A stretch of 37,961 nt of DNA from Clostridia bacterium (GTDB lineage: Bacteria > Bacillota > Clostridia > Oscillospirales > CAG-272). The notes under the pieces were generated by a model. That model had not been told where the DNA came from, ran no database searches, and was given only the letters and a program-made list of their open reading frames with translations. The DNA lies in the NCBI GenBank assembly GCA_900754175.1, contig CAAEBS010000120.1:1-37961 (forward strand). Reading direction: 5' to 3'. Position numbers and translations under genes: made by a program. Shown piece by piece: positions 7,259 to 15,479 of this stretch (position 1 is the first letter of the stretch; each line of letters opens with the position of its first letter).

Positions 7259-8140
7259 ATGGGGGAAAATATGAAAAATATCGCTTTGATTACCAATTAC
7301 AATATTCCGGAAAAGCTTGCGGCGGCGTGCCGGGTAGCCGACCGGATCGGCGACCGTGCGGAGCATCTTCTGGTCCCGCAGACCTACAAGGACCGGATTC
7401 TGCGCAGTCGGATGCACCGCAAGCGCTTTCTTTATCTTTCGCAGGATAAGGTGTATGCCGAAGCGGAGCTTGTCATTGTGCTCGGCGGGGACGGCTTTAT
7501 GCTGGAGGCGGCACGCCGTGCGGCACCCCTCGGGATTCCCATTCTCGGAATCAACATGGGGCGTGTCGGTTACATGACCGAGCTGGAAATGGATGAGCTG
7601 GCTTTGCTGGACCGCATTTTCACGGGCGAGTCGTACCTGGACGAGCGGGCAATGCTGCGGGTTGAGATCTGCACGCCGGGCGGGCAGGAGAAATTTTCCG
7701 CCCATGCGCTCAACGATGTGGTGATCGCCAACGGCTCCACGGCAAGAATCGTCGATCTGGAGCTTTACGACCGGGAGATGCTGGTGGATACCTACCGGGC
7801 AGACGGGCTTGTAATCTCCACACCCACCGGTTCCACGGCGTATTCGCTTTCGGCAGGCGGACCGATCATCGACCCCAAGCTTTCCTGCTTCTGCGTCACG
7901 CCGATCTGTCCCCATTCGCTTTCGGCAAGACCGCTGATCTTTCCCGATATGGCGCAGTTGAGGGTCAAGAACATCTGCACCCGGGAAAAGCTTCTGCACC
8001 TTACGGTGGACGGTCGGGCAACCTTTGACCTTTTCCTCGGGGATGTCGTGACGATCACGAGAGCAACCCTCACCGCAAAGCTTTTGCGGCTGAAGCACGA
8101 GGACTTTTACTATAAAATCCGGATGAAGAAATTCATCTGA
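7259..8140 (+). CDS. nadK: NAD kinase
   Basis: A 293-residue ATP-NAD kinase making NADP+. The GGDGF nucleotide motif in VIVLGGDGFMLEAARRA holds the catalytic Asp. The residue after GGDG varies in the family (Asn in E. coli), so Phe here need not be inactivating. NINMGRVGYMTELE and the TPTGSTAYSLSAGGPII NAD-binding motif are intact. Two starts are possible: ATG 7259 with GGGAG five bases upstream (used here), or ATG 7271 (MKNIALITN), which matches the usual family N-terminus. It begins 11 bases after tlyA. Confidence 0.93.
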   Translation: MGENMKNIALITNYNIPEKLAAACRVADRIGDRAEHLLVPQTYKDRILRSRMHRKRFLYLSQDKVYAEAELVIVLGGDGFMLEAARRAAPLGIPILGINMGRVGYMTELEMDELALLDRIFTGESYLDERAMLRVEICTPGGQEKFSAHALNDVVIANGSTARIVDLELYDREMLVDTYRADGLVISTPTGSTAYSLSAGGPIIDPKLSCFCVTPICPHSLSARPLIFPDMAQLRVKNICTREKLLHLTVDGRATFDLFLGDVVTITRATLTAKLLRLKHEDFYYKIRMKKFI

Positions 8141-8192
8141 AAATACCGGACGAAACGTCCAGAATAAAGAAAGGATACAGGATTTCGGTAAA

Positions 8193-8651
8193 ATGAAATC
8201 GGAAAGACAGAACAGGATCCGTGAGCTGATCGCCAAGTATGAAATCGAAACGCAGGACGAGATGATGAACCGTCTGCGGGAGGAGGGCTTTGCCGTCACG
8301 CAGGCGACCGTGTCACGGGATCTCAAGGAAATGAAGCTCACCAAAACGCTTACGGCACGGGGAACCTACCGTTACAGCGCAAGTCCGGCGGGCAATCATA
8401 TGAGCAATCATACCAAGCTCAACAATGCGATGATGGACTCGGTGATCTCGGTGGAATATTCCATGGTCAACGTGGTCATCAAGACCTACCCGGGTATGGC
8501 GAATGCGGTGGCGTCCGGTATTGACTCTCTGAATCTTCATCATATCCTCGGCTGTGTGGCGGGGGACGACGCCATTATCGTGGTGACCCGGAGCGAAGAG
8601 GACTCGGTGGAGATCTGTGAAAAGATCCGGGAACTGATGAAAACCTTTTAA
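8193..8651 (+). CDS. argR: Arginine repressor ArgR/AhrC
   Basis: A 152-residue hexameric arginine-sensing regulator. The winged-helix DNA-binding domain (1-70) contains RQNRIRELI and the recognition segment TQATVSRDLKEM. A linker of about residues 70-80 leads to the C-terminal oligomerisation and arginine-binding domain with NLHHILGCVAGDDAIIV, whose Asp pair binds arginine in the family. The 52-base gap after nadK has AGAAAGGATACAGG as ribosome site. The gene usually sits with recN, as here. Its likely target in this window is the arginine cluster from 24823 onward, where a near-consensus ARG box is present. Confidence 0.95.
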   Translation: MKSERQNRIRELIAKYEIETQDEMMNRLREEGFAVTQATVSRDLKEMKLTKTLTARGTYRYSASPAGNHMSNHTKLNNAMMDSVISVEYSMVNVVIKTYPGMANAVASGIDSLNLHHILGCVAGDDAIIVVTRSEEDSVEICEKIRELMKTF

Positions 8652-8662
8652 GGCGGTGTCTT

Positions 8663-10339
8663 ATGATTGAATCTCTGCATATTGAAAATATTGCCGTGAT
8701 CCGGCGGCTTGATGTGGAGTTTTCCTCCGGATTCACCGTTTTGTCCGGCGAGACGGGAGCGGGAAAGTCGATCCTTATCGACAGTCTGAACCTGTTGCTC
8801 GGCGCCAGAGCCGACCGGGAGCTGATCCGCACCGGCGAGGAGAAGGCGGTGGTGTCGGCGGTGTTCTGCGGTCTGCCGGAGAATGTCCGCACGCTGTTGC
8901 GGGAGCTTGGGTTTGACGACACGGAGGACAAGATCATGCTGTCCCGCACCGTGACTCCCACCACCTCCTCGGCACGGCTGAACGGGCGTGGTATCACGCT
9001 TTCGGTCCTGCGGGAGATTGCAGGGGGGCTGTTCAACATCCACGGGCAGAACGACAATCAGCAGCTTCTGGATCCCAAAAACCATATCCGGCTTCTGGAT
9101 GCGTATGCTGGCTGTGCGGAGAAAAAGGGAGAATATGCGGCGCTTTACCGGGAGGTGCTCCACCTGCGGACGGAGCTTGACAGCCTGGAACAGGACGCCC
9201 GGGAACAGACCCGGATGTGCGAAATGCTCCGGTACCAGATTCAGGACATTGACCGGGTAAAGCCGAAAGCCGGAGAGGAAGAAGCGCTGGAGGAGCTTGC
9301 CGCAAAACTTCGGAACGTCGAAAAGATCGAAAAGTGCAGGGCACTGAGCGAAAAGGCGCTTCAGGGCGGAGAGCGTGGCATGGGCGCCATTTACCTGACA
9401 GAGCGTGCGGCGGGGGCGCTTGCTTCAATTGCCGACGCCGTGCCGGAGGCGGAAGCGCTTTCCGAGCGGCTGAACGACATCCGCTACGAGCTGGAGGATA
9501 TCGCCGCAGGACTTGCGGGGCTTGCCGACTTCGGCGAGGAGGACCCGGTCGCACGGCTTGACCGTGCGGAGGAGCGGCTGGACGCCATTGCCCGCCTGAA
9601 AAAGAAGTACGGCGGCACGGTGGAGGAGATCCTTGCGTTCCGTCGTCAGGCGGAAGAGCGGCTTGCCGGCTATGAAAACATGGACGACTGTCGGGCGGAT
9701 CTGGAGGAGGAGCTGAAAGAAAAGACCGGAGCGGCACGGCGTGTGGCGCAGACGCTGTCGGAAATGCGGCGACGTGCCGCAGTCGGTCTGCGGACTGCCG
9801 TCACCGGAACGCTTGCTTTCCTGGATATGCCCAAGGTACGGTTTGACGTGGGCATCCGCCACTCGGCAGACCTGAACGCAAACGGTGAGGACGAGGTGGA
9901 ATTTCTGATCGCCACCAACCCCGGGGAGGAACCGGCGCCGCTTGCACGGATTGCTTCGGGCGGAGAGCTTGCCCGGATCATGCTTTCACTGAAAAACGTT
10001 CTCAACGCCTGCGACGGCGTGCAGACGGTAATCTTTGACGAGATCGACACCGGAATTTCGGGAAAGACTTCCCGGAAGGTGGGAATCAAGCTTAAGGAGA
10101 TCGGGAAAAATACGCAGGTCATCTGCGTGACCCACTCGGCGCAGATCGCCTCTCTCGCCAACCACCATTTCTTCATTGCCAAGCGTGAGACCGACGGCAG
10201 AGCGGAAACGGTGCTTACCCCGCTTGAGGAAGAAGCACGGGTCGGGGAGATTGCACGGATCCTCGGCGGAATCGAGATTACGGACGTGCAGAGAGCGGCG
10301 GCAAGAGAGATGATCGCAGAGGGAGAACAGTATTCATGA
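8663..10339 (+). CDS. recN: DNA repair protein RecN
   Basis: A 558-residue SMC-like ATPase acting early in double-strand-break repair. Walker A is GETGAGKS at 29-36. Coiled-coil arms rich in Glu, Arg and Leu span roughly 150-380. The ABC signature lies in ASGGELARIMLSLKNV (about 430-445), Walker B is VIFDEIDTGISG, and the late switch VTHSAQIASLANHH follows. Length is normal. The ATG at 8663 follows AGGCGGTGTCTT. It starts 11 bases after argR and its stop overlaps the ybaK start. In many Clostridia spoIVB and spo0A come next; they do not here. Confidence 0.95.
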   Translation: MIESLHIENIAVIRRLDVEFSSGFTVLSGETGAGKSILIDSLNLLLGARADRELIRTGEEKAVVSAVFCGLPENVRTLLRELGFDDTEDKIMLSRTVTPTTSSARLNGRGITLSVLREIAGGLFNIHGQNDNQQLLDPKNHIRLLDAYAGCAEKKGEYAALYREVLHLRTELDSLEQDAREQTRMCEMLRYQIQDIDRVKPKAGEEEALEELAAKLRNVEKIEKCRALSEKALQGGERGMGAIYLTERAAGALASIADAVPEAEALSERLNDIRYELEDIAAGLAGLADFGEEDPVARLDRAEERLDAIARLKKKYGGTVEEILAFRRQAEERLAGYENMDDCRADLEEELKEKTGAARRVAQTLSEMRRRAAVGLRTAVTGTLAFLDMPKVRFDVGIRHSADLNANGEDEVEFLIATNPGEEPAPLARIASGGELARIMLSLKNVLNACDGVQTVIFDEIDTGISGKTSRKVGIKLKEIGKNTQVICVTHSAQIASLANHHFFIAKRETDGRAETVLTPLEEEARVGEIARILGGIEITDVQRAAAREMIAEGEQYS

Positions 10340-10818
10340 GCAAAGCGGTAAAGACCAATGCGATGCGCCAGCTGGATGCGGCAAAGATTGCATATACGGT
10401 CTGCGGATATGCGGTGGACGAAAACGACCTCAGCGCCGGTCACATCGCAAAGGAGATCGGTCTGCCGGAGGGGCAGGTGTTCAAAACCATCGTCTGCCAC
10501 GGCGACAAGACCGGGTATCTGGTGTTCTGCATCCCCGCCGACCGGGAGATCCATATGAAAAAGGCGGCGGCTGTGACCGGCAACAAGAAGATCGAGGCGG
10601 TTCACGTCCGGGATCTGCTGGGGCTTACCGGCTATATCCGGGGCGGCTGTTCGCCGGTGGGAATGAAAAAGAAGTTTCCGACCTTTTTCGACGAAAGCGC
10701 CCGGGAGTGGGAGCAGATCACGGTCAGTGCCGGCGTGCGGGGAATGGTTCTGCTATTGAACACCGCCGATATCGTGCGTTTTACCGACGCTACGGTGGCG
10801 GATGTGACCGGAACCTGA
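10336..10818 (+). CDS. ybaK: Cys-tRNA(Pro)/Cys-tRNA(Cys) deacylase, YbaK family
   Basis: A 160-residue trans-editing deacylase that hydrolyses mischarged Cys-tRNA(Pro) or related aminoacyl-tRNAs. The FKTIV motif carries K50, the conserved family Lys. DREIHMKKAAAV, the TGYIRGGCSPVGMKK loop and the late SAGVRG segment fit YbaK/EbsC. It overlaps recN by 4 bases (ATGA) and is the last gene before the argS promoter, so it probably ends the nusB operon; no clear terminator hairpin is visible behind it. Confidence 0.93.
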   Translation: MSKAVKTNAMRQLDAAKIAYTVCGYAVDENDLSAGHIAKEIGLPEGQVFKTIVCHGDKTGYLVFCIPADREIHMKKAAAVTGNKKIEAVHVRDLLGLTGYIRGGCSPVGMKKKFPTFFDESAREWEQITVSAGVRGMVLLLNTADIVRFTDATVADVTGT

Positions 10819-10848
10819 CGGAAAAAGCGGGAAATTCGGCTTTTGTAC

Positions 10849-10877
10849 TTGAAAAAAAGCGTCATTTGTAGTATAAT
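10849..10877 (+). promoter_or_regulatory. Sigma-A promoter of argS
   Basis: TTGAAA (10849-10854) and TATAAT (10872-10877) are separated by exactly 17 bases. The predicted start near 10884 leaves an untranslated leader of roughly 85 bases before the argS ATG. Confidence 0.8.
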
Positions 10878-10886
10878 ATCCGCAGT

Positions 10887-10947
10887 GTGCCCTGTAAAGC
10901 GGGCACGATGACGGTATCATTTCGGAAACGGCGTGCCACGGTGCGCC
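10887..10947 (+). promoter_or_regulatory. Two-hairpin 5' leader of argS
   Basis: The predicted leader holds GTGCCC/GGGCAC (10887-10892 with 10901-10906) and a second 7-bp stem with two G-U pairs (10930-10936 with 10941-10947), both upstream of the ribosome site. The region is too short and lacks the motifs of a T-box. Function is unknown; it may simply be structured 5' UTR. Confidence 0.3.
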
Positions 10948-10967
10948 TGAATAAAGGAGTTTCATCT

Positions 10968-12686
10968 ATGTTGGAAATCAAAAAACAGATCGCCGGTGTG
11001 ATTGCCGGTGTGATTGCAGAGACTGCGCCCGGCGCCGGAATGGATGCCGATGCGATTGCGGCGTTTCTGGAATATCCGCCGGACGAAAAAATGGGCGACC
11101 TTGCCTTGCCGTGCTTCAAGCTGAGCAAGGTGTTGCGGTGTGCACCGGTGAAGATCGCCGATACGCTTGCCACCGGGCTTGACGGGGCGTGTCCCTGCGT
11201 TGCCCGGGTGGAATCGGTGGGCGGCTATCTGAACTTCTTCCTTGACGGGCAGAAGCTTGCCGAGCGGATTCTGCCACAGGTGAAGGAGCGGGGCGACCGC
11301 TACGGCGCACCCGATATCGGTCACGGCAAAACGGTGGTGCTGGACTATTCCTCGCCGAACGTCGCCAAGCCCTTTCATATCGGGCACCTCGGAACGACGG
11401 TGATCGGTCACTCGCTGAAAAAACTGCACCAGTTTGCCGGCTATCACTGCGTCGGCATCAATTACCTCGGCGACTGGGGAACCCAGTTCGGAAAGCTGAT
11501 CACGGCGTACCGGATGTGGGGCAACCGGGAGCAGATCGAGCAGGGCGGTATCGACAGCCTGGTGGCACTGTACGTCCGGTTCCATGAGGAGGCGGAAAAG
11601 GATCCCGCTCTCAACGACCGGGCAAGACTGGAATTCCACAAGCTGGAGCAGGGAGACGCCGACAACACCGAGCTGTGGCGTTGGTTCGTTCATATCAGCC
11701 TGGAGGAATACCAGAAGACCTATCGCCAGCTTGGGATCGAATTTGACAGCTACAAGGGAGAATCCTTCTATACCGATAAAATGCCCGCACAGGTGCAGAA
11801 GCTGAGAGATATGGGGCTTCTGAAGCTGGACGACGGCGCTTCCATCGTGGATCTGGAACCGTACGGAATGCCGCCGTGTCTGATCCTCAAGCGGGACGGC
11901 TCCACCCTCTATCCCACCCGGGATATTGCGGCGGCGGTGTACCGCAAGGAGACCTATCATTTCGACAAAGCCATTTATGTGACCAGCGCCGGACAGAGCC
12001 TCCACTTTGCTCAGTGGTTCAAGGTGGTGGAGCTGATGGGCTACGACTGGTACAACGAACTGGTTCACGTTCCTTACGGCACGGTGAGCATCAACGGCGA
12101 AAAGCTGGCGACCCGGACCGGAAACGTGATTCTGCTCCGTGACCTGTTCGCTCTTGCCATTGAAAAGGTTTCTGCGATTATGAAAGAAAAGAACCCCGAA
12201 CTTGCCGGCAAGGAGGATATTGCCGAGGCGGTGGGTGTCGGAGCGGTGGTGTTCTACTACCTTTCCAACAACCGTCTGCGGGATATCAACTTCGTTATGG
12301 AGGACGCTCTGAGCTTTGACGGCAACACCGGTCCTTACGTACAGTACACTTATGCCCGGACCTGTTCGGTCCTTGGCAAGGCAGGGAATATCCGGGACGA
12401 TCTTCCCCTGTGCGTGACGGCGGAGGAAGAGACCGCACTGCTGCGGGTCATCGCCCGCTTTGAGGAGACCGTGCGTGCGGCAATCGACGCCTACGAGCCG
12501 TCGCTCATTACCCGGTATATTCTGGACGTTGCCGGCGCATACAACCGTTTCTATCACAACTGCTCGATTCTGAATGCGGAGGACGAAAAGGTAAAGGCGA
12601 CCCGCCTTGCCTTGACCGCCGCCACAAGGACCGTGCTCGGCAATGCGTTTGACCTGATCTGTCTGCGCAGAACCGAAAAAATCTGA
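10968..12686 (+). CDS. argS: Arginyl-tRNA synthetase
   Basis: A 572-residue class I synthetase charging tRNA-Arg. It has an N-terminal Add1-type tRNA D-loop-binding domain (1-110), the HIGH motif in NVAKPFHIGHLGTT (137-140), the GDWGTQFGKL segment, a degenerate KMSKS-type loop (GEKLATRTGNVILL), and the C-terminal DALR anticodon-binding helical domain. The chosen ATG follows AAAGGAG; an in-frame ATG at 10887 overlaps the leader hairpin and lacks a ribosome site. It has its own promoter. Its position near argR may only reflect synteny, but control by arginine status is plausible. Confidence 0.95.
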   Translation: MLEIKKQIAGVIAGVIAETAPGAGMDADAIAAFLEYPPDEKMGDLALPCFKLSKVLRCAPVKIADTLATGLDGACPCVARVESVGGYLNFFLDGQKLAERILPQVKERGDRYGAPDIGHGKTVVLDYSSPNVAKPFHIGHLGTTVIGHSLKKLHQFAGYHCVGINYLGDWGTQFGKLITAYRMWGNREQIEQGGIDSLVALYVRFHEEAEKDPALNDRARLEFHKLEQGDADNTELWRWFVHISLEEYQKTYRQLGIEFDSYKGESFYTDKMPAQVQKLRDMGLLKLDDGASIVDLEPYGMPPCLILKRDGSTLYPTRDIAAAVYRKETYHFDKAIYVTSAGQSLHFAQWFKVVELMGYDWYNELVHVPYGTVSINGEKLATRTGNVILLRDLFALAIEKVSAIMKEKNPELAGKEDIAEAVGVGAVVFYYLSNNRLRDINFVMEDALSFDGNTGPYVQYTYARTCSVLGKAGNIRDDLPLCVTAEEETALLRVIARFEETVRAAIDAYEPSLITRYILDVAGAYNRFYHNCSILNAEDEKVKATRLALTAATRTVLGNAFDLICLRRTEKI

Positions 12687-12727
12687 TTTCCGAAAAACAA
12701 TAACTTTAAGATAAAGAGGTATTCAAG

Positions 12728-13459
12728 ATGTCCGGACACAGCAAATGGGCAAACATCAAGCACAAAAAAGAAAAGACCGATGCGCAGAGAGCAAAGGTAT
12801 TCACCAAGATCGGTAAAGAGATCACCATTGCCGTAAAGGAGGGAGGCGGAGACCCCAACTCCAACTCCAAGCTCAGAGACCTGATCCTGAAGGCAAAATC
12901 CAACAACGTACCCAACGATAACATTGAAAGAACCATTAAAAAAGCAATGGGCAGCACCGGGGAGAACTACGAGGAGATCGTGTACGAGGGCTACGGTCCG
13001 GCAGGAATCGCCGTGATCGTGGAGACCACCACCGACAACCGCAACCGTACCGCCGGCAACGTGCGCTCCTGCTTTTCCAAATATCACGGCAACATGGGAC
13101 AGTCCGGTTGTGTGTCCTATCTGTTCTCGGATAAGGGACTGATCGTCATTGCGGACGAGGACGACGAGATCGACGAGGATAAGCTGATGGAGACCGCTCT
13201 GGAGGCAGGGGCAGAGGACTTTGCCGCAGAGGAGGGAGCCTTTGAGATCTATACCGAGCCGGACGACCTCTTCTCCGTAAAAGAGGCGCTGGAAAAGGCG
13301 GGCTATACCATTTTCTCCGCCGAGCAGACCAAGGTGCCCTCTACCTACGTCACGCTGGAAAACGAAGACGATATCAAGTTCATGGGACTTCTGATCGAGC
13401 GTCTGGAGGATGACGACGACGTGATGAACGTCTACCACAACTGGGAAAACTGCGACTGA
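12728..13459 (+). CDS. yebC: YebC/PmpR (TACO1) family protein
   Basis: A 243-residue cytosolic protein. The N-terminus MSGHSKWANIKHKKEKTD is the diagnostic YebC start, followed by the NPNSN-like segment and NVPNDNIERTIKKA. The three-domain length is normal. Family members were long called transcriptional regulators; TACO1 and recent bacterial work link them to translation, relieving ribosome stalling at proline-rich stretches. The ATG at 12728 follows AAAGAGGT. It lies 41 bases after argS and six bases before the flippase gene. Confidence 0.93.
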   Translation: MSGHSKWANIKHKKEKTDAQRAKVFTKIGKEITIAVKEGGGDPNSNSKLRDLILKAKSNNVPNDNIERTIKKAMGSTGENYEEIVYEGYGPAGIAVIVETTTDNRNRTAGNVRSCFSKYHGNMGQSGCVSYLFSDKGLIVIADEDDEIDEDKLMETALEAGAEDFAAEEGAFEIYTEPDDLFSVKEALEKAGYTIFSAEQTKVPSTYVTLENEDDIKFMGLLIERLEDDDDVMNVYHNWENCD

Positions 13460-13465
13460 TTTTCC

Positions 13466-14884
13466 ATGGGAAGATATAAGCGCTTGCTTTCCAATACGGC
13501 GATTCTCGGCGTAGGCACCTTTGCTTCCAAGCTGTTGGTGTTTTTGCTGATGCCGTTTTATACGGCGGTGCTCTCCACGTCGGAATTCGGCGTGGCGGAT
13601 CTGATTTCCCAGACGGCAAATCTGATTATTCCGCTGGCGTCGGTGGGGATCTGCGACGGATTGTTCCGCTTTACGCTGGACGCTAAGGACGCCGACCGGA
13701 AAAAGATCTTTTCGGGAGCGGTGGCGGTGCTGCTGGCGGGAGGAGTGGCGTCGTTTTTCCTGCTCCAGATTCTCCGGTGCTTTTCATCGCTTTCGGGGTA
13801 TATCTGGCTGATTCTCGCCTACGTGCTCTGCGCCAACCTGCACACCGCCTGCGCCAATTATATCCGGGCGCAGGGAAAGACGGTGGCGTTTGCCACGCAG
13901 GGGATCATCAATACGGTGCTGACGATTCTGTTCAACGTCCTGTTCCTGCTTGCTTTCGACATGGGAACCGTCGGCTACGTGCTTTCGGTGGTGGCGGCAG
14001 ATCTTGCGGTTACGCTGGGGCTTGTGTTCGGGCTTCGCCTGTACCGGGATATTTCCTTTGCCTCGCTGGACCGGAAAATGCTCCGCTCCATGCTCCGCTT
14101 CAGTATTCCGTATATTCCCACCACCATTATGTGGATGATTACGTCGGTTTCCGACCGCTACATGGTGGCGGCGTGGTGCGGCGTGAACGTTAACGGTCTG
14201 TATGCGGCGGCTTATAAGCTACCGACGCTGATCTCGCTGGCAAGCGGCGTGTTTATCGAGGCGTGGCAGTTTTCCACCGTCAAGGACGCCTTACCCGAGG
14301 AGAGAAAGCACTTTTTCGGAACGGTGTTCCGCAATTATATGAGCATTATGTTCATGGGAGCTTCGGTGCTTGTGGCAGGCTCCAAGCTCCTGACCCGGAT
14401 GCTTCTGGCGGGTTCCTACTATTCCTCCTGGCAATACGTTCCGGTTCTGACGGTGGCAATGATCTTTTCCGCCTTTTCCGCTTTTTTCGGCAGTGTGTAT
14501 TTCCTGGAGAAGAAAAGCATGATGTCCATGCTTACGGCGATGTCAGGGGCGATCGTAAACGTCGTGCTCAACCTCGTTATGATCCCGTCTCACGGGGCGA
14601 TGGGAGCGGCTGTGGCAACGCTTATCAGCTATCTTGCCACCTACGTTATCCGTGCGGTGGATACCCGGCACTATCTGGATTTCCCCATGCACCACGGCAG
14701 GGTGGCGGTCAACAGCGCCGTACTGCTTTTGCAGTGCATAATTATGATCGAAAGCGTGCGGTACTGGAAATACCTCCAGGTGGCGATTCTTCTGTTTATG
14801 CTGATCTTCAACGGGCGGGGAATCGTGCAGACGCTGTGGGGACTTTGGAGAAAGTTCCGGGGAAAAAAATCGGAAAACGCCTGA
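13466..14884 (+). CDS. Polysaccharide flippase (MOP/Wzx-type)
   Basis: A 472-residue polytopic membrane protein with about 12-14 hydrophobic helices and the N-terminal LLSNTAILGVGTFASKLLVF seen in oligosaccharide flippases of the MOP superfamily (Wzx, SpoVB and MurJ relatives). It probably moves lipid-linked saccharides across the membrane. Charged loops (DAKDADRKK, LEKKSM) separate helices. There are no glycosyltransferases nearby, so the substrate cannot be guessed. The ribosome site before 13466 is poor (TTTCC before the ATG), which suggests coupling to yebC, whose stop is 6 bases away. A C-terminal basic tail ends the protein. Confidence 0.88.
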   Translation: MGRYKRLLSNTAILGVGTFASKLLVFLLMPFYTAVLSTSEFGVADLISQTANLIIPLASVGICDGLFRFTLDAKDADRKKIFSGAVAVLLAGGVASFFLLQILRCFSSLSGYIWLILAYVLCANLHTACANYIRAQGKTVAFATQGIINTVLTILFNVLFLLAFDMGTVGYVLSVVAADLAVTLGLVFGLRLYRDISFASLDRKMLRSMLRFSIPYIPTTIMWMITSVSDRYMVAAWCGVNVNGLYAAAYKLPTLISLASGVFIEAWQFSTVKDALPEERKHFFGTVFRNYMSIMFMGASVLVAGSKLLTRMLLAGSYYSSWQYVPVLTVAMIFSAFSAFFGSVYFLEKKSMMSMLTAMSGAIVNVVLNLVMIPSHGAMGAAVATLISYLATYVIRAVDTRHYLDFPMHHGRVAVNSAVLLLQCIIMIESVRYWKYLQVAILLFMLIFNGRGIVQTLWGLWRKFRGKKSENA

Positions 14885-14932
14885 ATTTTTGCAAAAAAAG
14901 TGGGATTTTCTGAAGAAATTTCAAAAAAGCTC

Positions 14933-14961
14933 TTGCAAAATCATCTTTTGTATGGTATAAT
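14933..14961 (+). promoter_or_regulatory. Extended -10 sigma-A promoter of rplS
   Basis: TTGCAA (14933-14938), a 17-base spacer ending TGG, then TATAAT (14956-14961). The TG before the -10 makes it a strong extended promoter, suiting a ribosomal protein gene. Confidence 0.82.
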
Positions 14962-14971
14962 AATTTATAAT

Positions 14972-15023
14972 GTGCGCAAAGCACAAGAAGGGTAGTCCGC
15001 TGCGAAGCTCTGCATGAATACCC
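14972..15023 (+). promoter_or_regulatory. Candidate L19 leader structure
   Basis: The rplS leader holds a small hairpin GTGC/GCAC (about 14972-14984) and then GGGTA (14990-14994) pairing with TACCC (15019-15023) around a 24-base interior, just before AAGGAGG. Many Firmicutes carry an L19 autoregulatory leader at this place. I cannot confirm the Rfam consensus by eye, so this is a candidate only. Confidence 0.35.
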
Positions 15024-15046
15024 GGATTTATAAGGAGGACTGAAAA

Positions 15047-15388
15047 ATGGATTTGATTCAGGCTTTTACGAATGAGCAGCTTAAGACCGAAGTGCCGGTG
15101 ATCAACGTAGGTGACACGATCCGTGTGCACAACAAGATCAAAGAGGGTTCCCGTGAGAGAATCCAGATGTTTGAAGGCACCGTTATCGCCAAGCACGGCG
15201 GCGGAATTTCCGAAACCTTTACGGTAAGACGTGTTTCTTACGGTTGCGGTGTGGAAAAAACCTTCCCGATCCACTCTCCCAACGTGGAAAAAGTGGATAT
15301 CATCCGTACCGGTAAGGTAAGAAGAGCAAAGCTTTACTATCTGCGTGACAGAGTCGGTAAGGCTTCCAAGGTCAAAGAAAAGATCTGA
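15047..15388 (+). CDS. rplS: Large ribosomal subunit protein bL19
   Basis: A 113-residue ribosomal protein at the 30S-50S interface. The pattern PVINVGDTIRVHNKIKEGSRER, FEGTVIAKHGGGISETFTVRR and GVEKTFPIHSPNVEKV is diagnostic. An ideal AAGGAGG lies 10 bases before the ATG. It is transcribed alone from its own promoter to the terminator at 15401. The usual neighbours rimM and trmD are not adjacent. Confidence 0.97.
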   Translation: MDLIQAFTNEQLKTEVPVINVGDTIRVHNKIKEGSRERIQMFEGTVIAKHGGGISETFTVRRVSYGCGVEKTFPIHSPNVEKVDIIRTGKVRRAKLYYLRDRVGKASKVKEKI

Positions 15389-15400
15389 CCTTGCTTCCAA

Positions 15401-15445
15401 AATATACAGGGCACAGCTATCAGCCGTGCCCTGTATATTTTTTTT
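15401..15445 (+). terminator. Strong intrinsic terminator of rplS
   Basis: AATATACAGGGCAC (15401-15414) pairs perfectly with 15426-15439 (14 bp), followed by an uninterrupted T tract to 15445. A textbook rho-independent terminator, 12 bases after the rplS stop. Confidence 0.92.
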
Positions 15446-15446
15446 A

Positions 15447-15472
15447 AAAACCACCCGCTTGGCGGGTGGTTT
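15447..15472 (-). terminator. Terminator of the TIM-barrel isomerase gene
   Basis: AAACCACCCGC (15448-15458) and GCGGGTGGTTT (15462-15472) form an 11-bp stem with a 3-base loop. On the minus strand it is followed by a T-rich tract, just past the stop codon at 15480. The two converging genes thus have back-to-back terminators. Confidence 0.85.
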
Positions 15473-15479
15473 TGAATAT

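Noticed and set aside
7481..7510. Defective NAD kinase because GGDG is followed by Phe
   Set aside because: The catalytic Asp and glycines are intact and the following residue is variable in the family, so this is not evidence of inactivity.
10878..10967. T-box riboswitch before argS
   Set aside because: The leader is only about 85 bases, with no antiterminator bulge motif and no terminator hairpin before the start codon.
10962..12557. A 531-codon antisense frame opposite argS
   Set aside because: The ArgRS reading on the other strand has all its motifs; the antisense translation resembles no family.
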